Shown here: positions 44,170 through 55,409 of the stretch, piece by piece
Position numbering within the stretch: the stretch's first letter is position 1
How the letters are laid out: each line of letters begins with the position of its first letter
DNA from: Brachionus plicatilis
Taxonomy: Eukaryota > Rotifera > Eurotatoria > Ploima > Brachionidae
DNA: 64,000 nt
NCBI GenBank assembly: GCA_010279815.1
Contig: QEOQ01000508.1
Coordinates: forward strand, 2,114,968 to 2,178,967
Direction of reading: 5' to 3'
Program-made: the position numbers and the translations under genes
The notes under the pieces: model-generated
What the model saw: only the letters and a program-made list of their open reading frames with translations
Database searches by the model: none
What the model was told of the DNA's origin: nothing

Positions 44170-45226
44170 TTTTGTTTCTTTTTCTGTACAGAGCTTGAAT
44201 TAGTTCAGAATTAAAACAAAAAAAAAAAGGATAAAAATAAAGTAAAAAGGATCAGAATAAACGAAATATAATAAAAGATATGTAGTTATTTAATAAAAGG
44301 AATTTTAATTTTCTTTTTTTTTAATATTGATATGTAGTTTGTTTTGTAAAACATCAAATATATTAGATGGAAGAAGACAAGAAATTACGCTATAGTATTT
44401 ATAAAATAAGCGAAATATATTTTGAAATATCTTTGAAATTTTTTAATTTTGATAATTATTATTCATTCATTGTGTTCTTTTATTTCTTTGTTTTTCGTTT
44501 TTTTTTATTTTTTAACTCATTCCGAACTAGGAGTTAGCATGAGCAGTCCAACAGCGGTGGAAACTATCTTCTGGGTAAAAACCTATATATTTTTTTTTTT
44601 TTTTTATCGGCTAGGCTAGCGGTTAGACATGTTTAAGTATTTGATGTAAGTCAGGAGAAGAAAAAATTACTTAGTAGCAATTTCACAATGGAGTTTGATA
44701 TTCGATATATCCAAATTCGAAACCTTCTCTTTATTCTTCTACCAGTCTTGCGACCAGTGGGACAGAATGACTCACTCCTGTTCTGACATATTACTCACTC
44801 AACTCAAGAAGTCCATTCGAGACTGTTAGTAGAGACTGTTGTTGAAGGCTTCTATGTGCAAAATATTGGAGGCGGTATCATATTTTAGCTTCAAAATAGA
44901 TCGAACTGCTGAATTTTGAATTACCTGTATTTTTTTGATGTTTGTATCTGAGAATGAATTTAAACAAGGAAAAGAATAATCCAAAATTGATCCTATTAAG
45001 GATTCGTAAAGATTACCTAGTGTTTTTGGTTTTAGACCCCATTTTCTATTTGAGTGATTATTTATTAAGTTAAGCCTAGAATAACATCGTTCTTTTAAGT
45101 CACCTTGCATCGGACTAAATGTAAGTTTTGAGTTTAACATGATGCCTAAAAATTTCACTTTTTCCTCGTTAATTAAATTGTGATCATTAATTTTAAGGTT
45201 AATGACAAAAAAGAACAAAAACGATT
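44170..45226 (-). pseudogene. LINE 3' fragment, related subfamily
   Basis: The minus strand reads EEKVKFLGIMLNSKLTF, LKERCYSRLN, GSILDYSFPCLNSFSDTNIK and SAVRSILKLKYDTASNI, as in the LINE at 11200-11600 but more diverged. Its 5' truncation at 45226 meets the 3' end of the Penelope-like element. LINE-tail pieces (CTGTACAGAGCTTGAATTAG) stand at 44190. Confidence 0.75.
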
Positions 45227-45272
45227 AAATTAAAAGACGATTTATTAATATTTTTAAATAAAATACGACCGG

Positions 45273-45297
45273 TTTCGTAGATCTATGTCTTCTTCAG
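45273..45297 (-). other. Hammerhead-like core in Penelope 3' end
   Basis: The minus strand has CTGAAGA, 14 nt, then GAAA, the two conserved boxes of a hammerhead ribozyme (CUGANGA ... GAAA), which Penelope-like repeats are known to carry. The 14-nt between them does not make a clean stem II (inner TAGATCTA only), so it may be degenerate. Confidence 0.3.
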
Positions 45298-45357
45298 TCT
45301 AAAAAAAAAATCCTCTAACAATTATAATTAAAACAAAAATAATAAATAAATAAATTA

Positions 45358-46722
45358 TGGTAACCTAGTCTAACCGGGTGACCATATTTTTTTTTTGCTT
45401 ATTTCTCACCCATTTTGTTCAAAAACTTCAAAAATAGTCACCCAATTTTCCCGAATTTTTTGAGTAACCTCTTTAGCTCCGCGGTTAATTATGTGAGGTC
45501 CAAAAGGGTTAAAGTGGTTTACCCGATTACACCTAAAATTGTATACAATTAGCCCGAAATTAAACCCCAAAAAAAGAATTTTTACCCTTTTAACCCATTT
45601 GACATTTAGGAAAAAAATTTTTTGAATTTTTTAATAAAATTATTTAATTCGTTTAATTTAATTTATTCGAAACAGAACAAAGGTGAGTTTTAACGAATTC
45701 AAAAAAAAGTAAAAGTTAATCTTTACAATCATCACATAAAAATTCTTTTTTTGTTTTTTTTTAAATTATTTTGACAAACAACTAAAACAAACTCAATTTG
45801 AGCTCTTTTCACAAGATAACCATTTTGGCGTGTTTTCTTTCTCTTCAGCCATCTTTGTTTCACATGAGCTACACAATATTTCGGATTCTGATAAGTTATC
45901 AGTTTAATCTGGTGTTAATTTGCTTTCAACAAGCTTTCGAGGTCGTCTTCTTCCTCTTCCAGTTCTTTTTTTAGCTATTTTGGCATTTTTGGCTTCTTCT
46001 TGTTCTTATTCTGCTTATTACTATTTACATCACTGATTGTGTATTTTAGATTTTGTACAGTATAATTTTTTTTTTTGATTAAATTTCTTTTTTCTGTGAC
46101 ATTTTTAGCTTATTTTTAAACAATTTGCTTTTTTTATGTTTGAAATAAAAACTCGGCTTTAAAAAAAAAATTTTATGAGAGTGAGAGAGAGAAAATAATT
46201 TTACAATTTTTTAATTATTAAAAAATATCGTCACTGCATTTTTATAGTCTTATTCGGTTAAATGGGCTAAATAGAATCTTATTTGGACTAATTGGGTGAT
46301 TTTCTGGTCTAATAGGGTTAAATCTATTTAACCTTTTAAGCCCTAAAAAAACCCCATTAGATGAAGCCCTAAGGACATTTCCTAAAATTCTAAAAAAATT
46401 CTCTTAAATACTTTAGCATGTTCTGAATCTAACAAGCGAAATAGGTTAGAGCTTAAGTATTACCTAGGGCCTTAAAGCACCCTTCTCCCGATCACTAATT
46501 CGAGGCTTTTTCACCTCATTAGGCGTAGTCGAACTTTAAGAGAAAAAAAAGCATATAACGATTTTTTTTTTAAATATTTCACACATATCATTCGATTTCT
46601 CTCCTCGAGTTCTACATATTAAGATATTTTTTTAGGTAGTAGCTTTAAAAATGAAGGAGATATAGGGGTTTTTCAAATTCGTTCACCCTATTAACCCATA
46701 ACCCCTTAAGACTAGGTTACCA
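45358..46722. mobile_element. TA-flanked DNA transposon (pogo-like), decayed
   Basis: Inverted ends TGGTAACCTAGTCT are exact for 14 bp and flanked by TA on both sides; 1.37 kb. Between about 46010 and 45760 the minus strand reads KKRTGRGRRRPRKLVESKL, stop, then a cysteine cluster CSSCETKMAEE, WLSCEKSS, CFSCLSK with stops. An AT-hook plus C-x2-C...W-x2-C finger is typical of the C terminus of pogo/DDE_1 transposases. Inserted in the Penelope-like element. Confidence 0.65.
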
Positions 46723-46962
46723 TAATATTTAGAAAATTCAAAGAAAAATTAAAAAAATAGAAAATATAACAAAGTCTAAAGTTAAAAAGACGCTATGAAT
46801 TTAAAATACAATTAATGAAAGAATATTTTAAAACATATTATGTAAATTAAGAATGAAATCATTAATAAGATTCGTTTTTAGTTTCAAAAATAAGTTAATT
46901 AATGTAGCTTCTTTTTTTTTTCTTAAACCTAAGTCATCTTTTTTATCTTCAATAACATAAAA

Positions 46963-47319
46963 TTAAAAATGTATTGAAGGATTATGATCTTTTAAATTAA
47001 AATGTGTTGCTGCCGATGTTGTCTTAATATATGGGATAAAATTTTTTATATCAAGTATATGCTGTTTAATTCTTATTTTTGTATGTTTAGTTTGACCAAT
47101 ATTATATAAATCTTTAAATTTCAAACATTTAATTATATAGATAGAATTAATACTTTCACAATTAGTGTTTGACAAGACTGGTAAATAAAAATCTCTTAAA
47201 TATAAAAATTTAATTCTATCAGTGAAAGCACAAATTTTACAGTTCATAATTTTACATTTATCACTAAAGTAAACATTGAAGGTTTTGAATTTTAAGCCAT
47301 GAATAAAAATGGACTTCAA
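46963..47319 (-). pseudogene. Penelope-like GIY-YIG endonuclease
   Basis: Open frame of 118 codons. C-rich start CKIMNCKICAF, then SIYIIKCLKFKDLYNIGQTK (the GIY-YIG core, with NIG in place of YIG), IRIKQHILDIKNF with the conserved R and H, and AATHFNLKDHNP. This is the C-terminal nicking domain of Penelope-like retroelements. Confidence 0.75.
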
Positions 47320-47647
47320 GTAAAAAGAAAGATTTGAAATTTAACTTAATTTAATTATACTAAATAAATTTTTTTCCTGAATTTTACAATGATTTTATGA
47401 GTTCATTAATATTTTCTTTAACTTAGGAATATTACGATTAAAAGGAGTTTTTATAATCAGTGAATCAAATTCGGTCACAGAAATATTAGAATAATTATTT
47501 TCATTAGTGCAAATATATTTAACGAGCAATATTATAGAAACTAATTAAATTTTCAAAAAAAACAAAAAACTTTTCTAATCAGTAAAATTCTTTCCTCATT
47601 TGGAAAAATCTCGTAATCCATTAGACAAAAATATTTAGTTTCCAACT

Positions 47648-48030
47648 GGTTTTATTTTTTGTTTTTGAATTAAAAATGTGTTGAATGTTGAATTAACTTT
47701 GAAAAAGTGCGATGTTTCAGATATTTTTATCAGTTTCAAATTAAAAAAATTTTAAGTTTAATATTGCAAGGCTGAAAAACTTTGTTTGCTTTTTTTATTT
47801 GATTTTGACTTATAGTTTTTGATATTATGAACATTAAGATAATATTTGAAATTGAAAAAAAAATCTACGATCTGTTTTGCATGTAAACTAAATTATGTTA
47901 AAAATGCATTAAACGAATTCTCTAGATTCAATATTTCTTAAGAAAATTACCAAGATTATCGGATCTAGACAATTAGGTGAAATTTGATTTATCTAATACT
48001 GGAATAATTCTTGTTCCTAGGTTTTTAAGA
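47648..48030 (+). mobile_element. Half-copy of ATGTATCCAATGTTG-type element
   Basis: GGTTTTATTTTTTG ... TGAAAAAGTGCGATGTTTCA matches the left arms at 43709 and 55410; an inner TACTGGAATAATTCTTGT matches TACTGGAACAATTCTTGT at 55781. The right arm is absent; a LINE scrap follows. Confidence 0.55.
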
Positions 48031-48105
48031 GTTTTAGGTTTTCGACCCAATTTTTCTGGTATGATGTTTAAAGAAATTAAGTCTTGGATCATAGAGCATT
48101 ATAAT
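48024..48105 (-). mobile_element. LINE scrap
   Basis: GTTTTAGGTTTTCGACCCAA is a diverged inverse of the LINE KWGLKPKTLG coding segment (compare 45029-45100). Too short for more. Confidence 0.4.
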
Positions 48106-50451
48106 ATTAATAAAAAATTAAAACAAGCATAACTTTTTTATTAGTTTAAAAATGCTACATTCAATTAGCCAATTAAAATGGCAACAATCGAATAGCGCTT
48201 TATTGCGAGGAACGAGTGGTCGTGACGAGCTTTCTAAACAATGTGAGTGTGCGTATTGAAAATCGAAAGGGGGAGATTTCGAAAAATCATTTTTGTCGAA
48301 AATTGATATTAGTATTCATATGTAATTTTTTTGTTACATGTTATTTTGAAAAAAAAATCGAATAAAAGAACAAAGTTTAGGTCTCACGTTTGTTGCTCTT
48401 TCACGTTTGAAAAAATTTACCGATTTTTTAATAATGCCTTTCACACTTGAACGATTACAAAAAAGTTTAATAATTATTTTTTATTCTTTATTTTTTTTTA
48501 TTCAATAAATTTTTTATTGATAATTTTCAATTATGCAATAACTAAATTATTCAATTACAAAAACGAAATAAGTAAATAATTTTTTTACTAATTTTTTTTT
48601 AATTTCAATTTTGTCAAGAATGTGTGTGTGATCTGCTGCTACTGTAACTAATAGTCTAACGTCTCGTTACTCGCATATAAAGCTGTGCTTCGGGTATTTT
48701 ATATATGATAATAAACAAAATAGCTAAACACATAATGAAAAGGGTCATGAAAGCTAAAATAAAAAAATAGCTCGAAATTTCCACTGCTGAAGGTCTCCTC
48801 ATCTAATCTCCATATTCGATTTGGATTGGACGAAAGCGAGAAAAAAAAAATAAATTTCTTTTTTAAAGAAAGGTTACGAGGAGAGCTCTTTTAGCCAGTT
48901 TTATGACTTTAAGGTCTTTTTCTAAAGAAAACTAAAAATAAATAAACATATTCAGATCAGTAAAATACAAGTATATTAAATTTCTAAATTGATACCAAAA
49001 TCGAAATTAAAGGAAAAAAAATTAAAAATCAATTTTAAACTAATTCTATTTAATATTGGAAAAAATTGTAAATAGCTAAAAAGCAACAGCATTAAGAAGT
49101 CGATATACTCACAAATCAAAAGATAAAACCTAGGTTGTATTAATCTACAAATCTGGCAATCAGTGATAGTGAATAGAAAAGACCTTTTTAAATTTAAAAG
49201 TCTTAAATATATAATTGAATATATTTTACATTCAAATCAGAGGGGCGTTCAGTTATGAGTTCAAGCATTAATCTCTAAAAAATTAATTTAGCTATTTTTT
49301 AATCTAAATACTTTTATACGAAATTTTGCCATTATGAATAATTTAATTTAATACATGCTATTTTAATCCCCTCCCTATGTTTACAGTATTTTTTGGTTCA
49401 AAGATGATATTTTTTAATGTATATCTAAAAAAAAAATTAGTTTTTTGATTTCAAAACTTAAAAAGCAATAAACTTTAATTGATTTTCAAAATTTTTTCAT
49501 ATTTTTGATTAATTTGTGTTTTAATTAAAATTGACCTGTCTTGAACGTTAATTCATTTTTTTTAATTGGAATGATTAATTGCTGTAAGATAAAATATGTT
49601 TTCTCATGATCAAATCTAAATAACAAGAGAAGAAGGGATGGACTGTTGTTGACACAAGCCAATTAAAGAAAAAGGTAAGTCAAAATCGTTTCATCTATTT
49701 AGCAAAAAATTAAAAAAAAAAACAATAATATATCAGTTACTACGACTTACCACGGAAGCCATCTATGGTTGCTGCTTTACACTGACCTTAGAGAATAATT
49801 GATGTTTAAATTTTGCAAAAAGGTTTATCTTTAGTCTCAATTCTTGAATATTTTTCATTTCTTTTGTACTAGCTAAATTGGCTCTATTTATTTATTTATT
49901 CTTCTTTCATTTTATTCACATATATCTTCTTCAACAAAGTTCACATTGCTGTTCATTTCAATTTACCTTTAATGACCTTTAATCGAAGTATATTAAAAAA
50001 TATTCATATTATTATCACACTTAAATTGTAAATAATCCAAAATTATTAGAAAAAATCTTATTTTAAATATAATTATCATAATTTATTTGTTATAACTATG
50101 TTTCGATTATACTTACTGTAGATAATATCTAAGTATTAGTAAAGAAAAAAATAAGATCCATAATTAGTTACTTTTATTCATGCAATCACGAAAAAAAAAA
50201 TTGAATTGTTAAATTAATTATCTTTTTAAGTTTAGTTGTGTCGATACGCTCCCAGTTTTGATTTAAGAGCTGACTGAAGAACTCAATTAATTTAGAAAAG
50301 TTTAAAAATATAAGGAATAGAAACTTGCTTGTATTTCAGTCAAAAATTTTTATCTATTTGAGTTATTTTTCTAGAGAATATGTGTCTTGTTTAAAAGAAA
50401 AAATATGAGTCATCTCTCATGAAAAAAATGCATTTTTCCTGTTTTTAATTA

Positions 50452-52021
50452 GGTGCCCCAAATGATAAACCGTAGTAAGTCAAAATTACTTAATAATTGA
50501 AAAAAAATTTATTTTGGGATGTTCATAATGACAAATTCAACTTTGCCAAAAAGAATTTATGGGTTCACTTTTTTTCGTGTCATTGAAGGGCCTACTTAAT
50601 TTAAGTATTTTTACGGGTATTTTGGATTTATATGGATCAAAAATTTTTTTTTTGGGTAATTCTGAAAATTTTCATTTTTTTTCCTAGAAACACAAATCTC
50701 TGTGTCTGCACTAAGTTTTTTGAGTATTTTTTAAACGAAAAAGAAAAAAAAATTTTGTAATTTTTGTATTTAAAATCTATTCCGAATATGTTATAATTAT
50801 CCGGAACCCTAATTTTTCTTTATTTTGCACCTGGACCTATTTCAAGTAAAAGATAGCTTTTTTTTAATCGGTTTGTTTCATAATTCAGAAATATAACACT
50901 AAAAACTAAAACATATTTTTAATATTTTAAAAACTTATTAGAAATTAATGATATTTTTTATTGAAAATAATTTAACTAAGTTTCAACATTTTATTTGGTA
51001 TTGAAATTTTTATTTTTTTATGAAATTGAGAGTTGCTATTTGATTTTGCCCCGAATAATTCAGTTAAAACTTGGTAACTTGAACCACTGGATACATATCT
51101 AAAGCCGACAAAAATCTATTCCAAAGTTAAGCGTTCAGTATTTTTCTTCAAAAAGCTTTAATCCGTCATTAATAGAGTCTAAAAGATTGCTAAAATACTG
51201 ATCATTGTTTTTTCTAACATTAGTTTTTAAAAATCATCAAAGTCCTTCAATTGGGTTCAATTCGCAGTGATATTAAGGACAAGAAAGCACATTAAAGCCG
51301 TTATCTTTAGCAAATTTTTGAAGTAGCGTATTTTCATTGTTAAAAGCCTGATAATCTAGCAATTTTTCTCTTAATTGGTCCAAAGTTATATCATTTGATT
51401 CAATATTCTCATCTATTAACTCTAATTCTTTATATATATTTAAAAATGCTTTGTAGGCTCCATTTTTATACAACTTAAACTTTCAAAAACAAAATTAAAG
51501 AAAAATAATTTATCTTAATTTAAAATTACATTACTCTTTACTCTTCCCATTTTATTTTATTCCAAAATTAGGTTTTTGCTTTAATCAAAAAAAGCTATGC
51601 TTTAAAGAGGAGAGTCCAAAGTATATAGAACTGATTTTTTTGTTGGCTTGAAAAAGTTCCAAACGAGAAAAAGTAATTATAAAAACGTGTTAAAACTGAT
51701 TTTAATCAAAATAAACTAAATATTGCGGGGGACAAAAAAGATCTCACTCCAGAAAACAAATGAATTCTGTATAATTTTAACAGAGTATTTCAAAAATAAT
51801 TTTTGAGAGGTTATGTAAATATTTTTTGTACTTAGAATTATTTTAAAAATTTTCAAATTAAATTAATAAGTTTATGTTGTCGTTTTCGACCAACAAAAAA
51901 AGTCCAATACAAAAACTAATTCAAACTTGAATTCAGCATAAAAAAATTACCCTAAAAAACAAATTTTAAAAATTTCCAAAAATTTATTCAGCTAAATTAC
52001 GATTTATCGTTTGGGGCACCT
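50452..52021. mobile_element. TTA-flanked DNA transposon
   Basis: Ends GGTGCCCCAAATGATAAACC and, inverted, GGTGCCCCAAACGATAAATC; about 23-bp TIRs, 1.57 kb. TTA stands directly on both sides (50449-50451, 52022-52024). A 3-bp TTA duplication is what PIF/Harbinger elements make. Carries the decayed transposase below. Confidence 0.75.
51060..51480 (-). pseudogene. DDE transposase C-terminal remains
   Basis: The minus strand reads YKNGAYKAFLNIYKELELID ... LLQKFAKDNGFNVLSCP, stop, YHCELNPIEGL, two stops, FLKTNVRKNNDQYFSNLLDS. YHCELNPIEGLW is the third catalytic (E) motif of a DDE transposase, followed by the usual VRKNN. At least four stops; inactive. Confidence 0.7.
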
Positions 52022-52583
52022 TACGATAGAAGAAAAAAATAGCTATTAATTTCTTTTAATTGAGTCACATTTTGGGAGTGAAAAACTTTCAAATAGAAGA
52101 AATCTTTTGATGACCGAACTTTCTTATATTTGATGAAATACGGTAATTTTTTTCATTTAGAATAAATTTTCAAAACATTTTAACTAAAAATAAAACAAAA
52201 TAGATGTTATGTTTTATTTGCATATTTATTATACTTTACTAGATTCGAAAAAGTAAAAAATAACATGTAATTTATCAATTAATTTGTATACTCTATTGAC
52301 GATTTACGTCAAGAATTTTTTTAAAACAGTGCAAAATTCTGTTTTTTAAGCGGGCTTGCCTGTGCTTAATCAGCTCGTCACGAGTCCACTCATTCCTCGC
52401 AATAAAGTAAATTTCAAAACAAGTGTAAGTGTGACATCCTATGCAAAAGTGTGCTATTTTTAGAAAATTCAGTTAAGTCATGCTGTAGAATTTTTTCTTA
52501 AAATTAATTGTTAGAGTAGTAAAATTGTTACATAATGTAATATTTTGCAAAATCGATTGATCATTATTCTAAAGAAATGTAAT

Positions 52584-52667
52584 CAGGCTTGTTTTTAAGT
52601 CAAGTCATAACTTTTGACTTAAATTTTAATGACTTAGACTTAAAACTGTGACTTATAAACAAGTCTG
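52584..52667. mobile_element. 84-bp AAGTCA-rich MITE with 8-bp duplication
   Basis: CAGGCTTGTTTTTAAGTC ... GACTTATAAACAAGTCTG are inverse ends. Flanks AATGTAAT and AATGTAAC match at 7 of 8 positions. CAG ends plus 8-bp duplication fit hAT. It lies in the intron just before exon 52711. Confidence 0.7.
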
Positions 52668-52710
52668 AATGTAACATAACTTAATATCCTCTAATTTTCC
52701 TAAATTTTAG

Positions 52711-53114
52711 TGGACAACCGTTTTAGTAGTGTTGTTTTCATTATTAAGCACTGGTATGTAATACTCAAACTTTTTTTGGTTCAGTTGATGTTTTTATTTT
52801 TCATTTAGATTTTTTTAGAAAAATTTTGTCTCAAAAATGTCACTGACTGGAAGCTTCAATTTGGTAGGATCAATTGGTTTTTTCAAAATTAAATATCATA
52901 ATAACCTCTAATTTCAATATTTTTCATATTATAAAGCCTTCTTTTAAACCCTTCAGTTGGAAAAAAATTTTATAAAATTAAACAAAATTTAAAAAAAAAA
53001 CAATTTGCAAACTCTGCTGTTACCTATTATTGCTATCCACTTGCAGGATTATATAGCTTCTTAAGAAGTGAGATGGATAAGTTCGGCTCAGATCAAAGTT
53101 TCAAAAAGTTCTAA
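52711..53114 (+). CDS. Unrecognised small protein, last three exons
   Basis: Exons 52711-52753, 52809-52862 and 53047-53114 join through GT-AG introns of 55 and 184 bp with fully matching phases. They encode a hydrophobic stretch WTTVLVVLFSLLST, then DFLEKFCLKNVTDWKLQFG and LYSFLRSEMDKFGSDQSFKK, one more residue and a stop. It looks like a small single-pass membrane protein. Upstream exon(s) with the start codon were not found; the nearest upstream DNA is transposon sequence, so the preceding intron may contain the 48-52-kb elements. A palindromic MITE starts 27 bp after the stop, probably within the 3' UTR. Family unknown to me. Confidence 0.65.
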
Positions 53115-53141
53115 AAAATAAAAATGGAAGTCAATTTCTAA

Positions 53142-53494
53142 GGCAATGTGAAATTTTAGTACAAAAATTACACTAAAAAAAGTAAAAACGCTATAATTTA
53201 TTTTTTAATTGTGCAAAAATGGCTCTATAAAAAGTACAATATTGTACAAATTTTTTGCAACCGAATTCCAGACTCTGCAAAAACCCTGCAATTTATTGCA
53301 TTTTTTAAACAAATATTTTTTAATGGTGTGCATTTTACAGAAAATTGCAGAGTTTTTGCAGAGCCTGGAATTCGGTTGCACAAAATTTGTACAATATTGT
53401 ACTTTTTATAGAGCCATTTTTGCACAATTAAAAAATAAATTATAGCGTGTTTACTTTTTGTACTGTAATTTTTGTACTAAAATTTCACATTGCC
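53142..53494. mobile_element. Palindromic MITE, GGCAATGTG family, copy 3
   Basis: Ends GGCAATGTGAAATTTTAGTA and inverse; almost the whole 353 bp folds. Perfect 8-bp duplication ATTTCTAA (53134-53141 and 53495-53502). Closely similar to 5038-5399. Confidence 0.9.
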
Positions 53495-53529
53495 ATTTCT
53501 AAAGATTATTCGAAAATTTTTTAAGAAAT

Positions 53530-53630
53530 TGAAACGTGGAGGGCCCTTCTTGGCCAGTTCTCTCACTAGTCTTTTGTGATGTCTTCTTAAATTACCAGCT
53601 GGTCCTGTTGTTGTTTTTGCATAATTAATT
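53530..53630 (-). pseudogene. BED-type zinc-finger fragment
   Basis: The minus strand reads AKTTTGPAGNLRRHHKRLVR then ELAKKGPPRFNF. TTGPAGNLRRH-KR resembles the helix end of BED fingers (T-NLRRHLKR-H) carried by hAT transposases. Cysteines not found; the fragment is short. Confidence 0.35.
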
Positions 53631-53939
53631 TGCATAATTTTATTGCAATGCAACACGCTATTTTAATATATTGACTGGATATAAATGGAAGTAGCCTAAT
53701 TTCGACCAAAAAAATTTATTGACATTTTAGGAAAATACAGTCTGTATTTTCAAATTTTATTATTTTAAACTCAGTATAAAATAATAAAATTTGACTTCTT
53801 TATCGGTCCACTTGTATTAAAACGAATCGAACTAAATCCAGAAACTAAGTTTTTCTCATTAAACAAAAAATTCGGTTTGAAGCTGGGATTAGTTTTAGTT
53901 CAAAAAATAATTTTAATGTAAGACATCTTGTGTCCAAAT

Positions 53940-54234
53940 CAGACTAGTGGGTAAGTCAGTAAGTCAAAGTCAAGTCATTTGACTTTAGTTTTTTAGGGAA
54001 AGTCAATAAAAAATGGATAAAAAGCATCTAATCCTAATTATGATTCTTTAGATTTTAATATTATTCATATTAGAAAATTAATTAGAAGATTTTTTTATCA
54101 AATTCTTTCGAAAAAAAAAATTAAATTTTGTGAAATCAAGTCAATTCAAAGTCAAGTCAAGTCAAATGACTTTAAAGTCTTAAGCAAAGTTAAGATTTTT
54201 TTGGATATTTTTTCATGACTTTTATACAAGTTTG
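53940..54234. mobile_element. AAGTCA-rich MITE
   Basis: Starts CAGACTAGTGGGTAAGTC and ends GACTTTTATACAAGTTTG; many AAGTCAAGTCAAA words inside. Flanks do not match, so one end may be eroded. Confidence 0.6.
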
Positions 54235-54557
54235 ATTTTTATATCTTCAAAGGTTTTGTGAAATTTAAGGGATGAATTTTTTTCAAATTATTGACAGTAA
54301 CAGGAATTCATGATTTTTTTTAATGATTTATACTCTATAAGAAAATAATCTACATTGTAATTTAATTATTAATTATTTTTAGTCACATTCAGCAAATTAC
54401 ATAAAATAGATTTGTTTAATCTAATTTAATAATGAGTTAGCATAATTAAAATTCCTGATGATTATATATAATGATTATGCATAAATAATAAGTTTTTTAG
54501 AGAAGCAATTTCAAATGATGAAAAAAATTATTTTTTGATTGATGAACTTATTAAAAT

Positions 54558-55357
54558 GGGGTATTATTAATCGATCTCTTACATTACTTAAACGATCACT
54601 TAATAAAATATATTATTTTATTTTTTCTATCTATAATATTATTTATTCGATTAATTTGATTAATTAACTGTCTCTAATAATAAATATTTCTGTATCCTGA
54701 GTTTTTTTGTCATTAAATTTACTGAAGATGAGTATGATTATGATGCATATAGCTCTTAACTTAATTAATGAACAGTTGAAATTATCTCTTGATTTAATTT
54801 AATTATCTCCTGTGAGAGTTTTTTTTGTGGATATTTAAAGATGATCTAATGTGATCTAAGTTTTATCAAAGTATTGAAATGTCTGATAGTGAGTATCGAG
54901 TAGTTGATGACTATGTAACTTCTGAATCAGAATCTGAAGACGAGGTTCAAGAATCCAATAAAAAGAAAAGAACCAGGAAGAACTGGATCTATGAGAGAAC
55001 ATTCGACGATCAAGAAGCATCCAAAGACTGGTTAGATAATGAAAAGATTTGGTCTTCTCTGAAAAGTAGTGCAAGCATCAACCAGTAGTGATATAAGTAA
55101 GAAAGTAGAAGCTCCACTAAAGAGAGGTAGAGGTAGACCAAGAAAAAACTTATAAGATATTATTTTATTTGAAATTTTTTGAAATTTTTTATAATTCTTT
55201 TTTTTTTAAATCAATTTAATAAATAAAAATAAGTGATACTTTAAGTAAAATTAGTTGCTGTTTTATTTAATTTAGGAGACAGATTAATAAATATAAGTGA
55301 AGGGTATTTAGTAAAATAAGAGATAGAAAAATTTTAGAGATCGATTAAATACCTCCC
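54558..55357 (+). mobile_element. Mutator-like (MULE) deletion derivative with 9-bp duplication
   Basis: Ends GGGGTATTATTAATCGATCT and, inverted, GGGAGGTATTTAATCGATCT. Flanks TATTAAAAT (54549-54557) and TTTTAAAAT (55358-55366) match at 8 of 9, the length expected of Mutator elements. The inside keeps only the two ends of a protein (next entry). Confidence 0.75.
54879..55153 (+). pseudogene. N-terminus/C-terminus remnant of MULE protein
   Basis: MSDSEYRVVDDYVTSESESE, acidic, then KKRTRKNWIYERTFDDQEAS and LDNEKIWSSLKSS, a FLYWCH/WRKY-like finger start (W-ERTF-...-W). After a frame change near 55070 comes ISKKVEAPLKRGRGRPRKNL and a stop, an AT-hook tail. The catalytic middle is deleted. Confidence 0.55.
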
Positions 55358-55409
55358 TTTTAAAATTTACAACTTTTTTTTTTAATAATTTTTAAATTCA
55401 TTTTTATAT

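Larger units (their letters stand above)
45235..47540 (-). mobile_element. Penelope-like element, split by a DNA transposon
   Basis: Minus-strand order: linker protein (KYICTNENNYSNISVTEFDS ... NRNIPKLKKIL) at about 47520-47400, GIY-YIG endonuclease at 47319-46963, 3' UTR, a foreign transposon (45358-46722), then a 3' end with CGAAACCGGTCGTATTT at about 45265. Linker and endonuclease share one frame with two stops between. The reverse transcriptase is missing upstream. The endonuclease identity plus the CCGGTTTCG end point to a Penelope-like element. Confidence 0.75.
48198..52407. mobile_element. Possible 4.2-kb element bounded by inverted repeats
   Basis: CTTTATTGCGAGGAACGAGT (48198) recurs inverted as ACTCATTCCTCGCAATAAAG ending at 52407; the arms run about 34 bp to GTGACGAGCT. 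No flanking duplication found. The left 2.2 kb (48232-50451) is AT-rich without recognisable coding; the right part contains the TTA-flanked transposon at 50452. Confidence 0.45.

Noticed and set aside
53209..53445. Open frames of 66-78 codons on both strands
   Set aside because: Palindromic MITE again, not genes.
54856..55074. 72-codon minus-strand frame
   Set aside because: Antisense shadow of the MULE N-terminal remnant.
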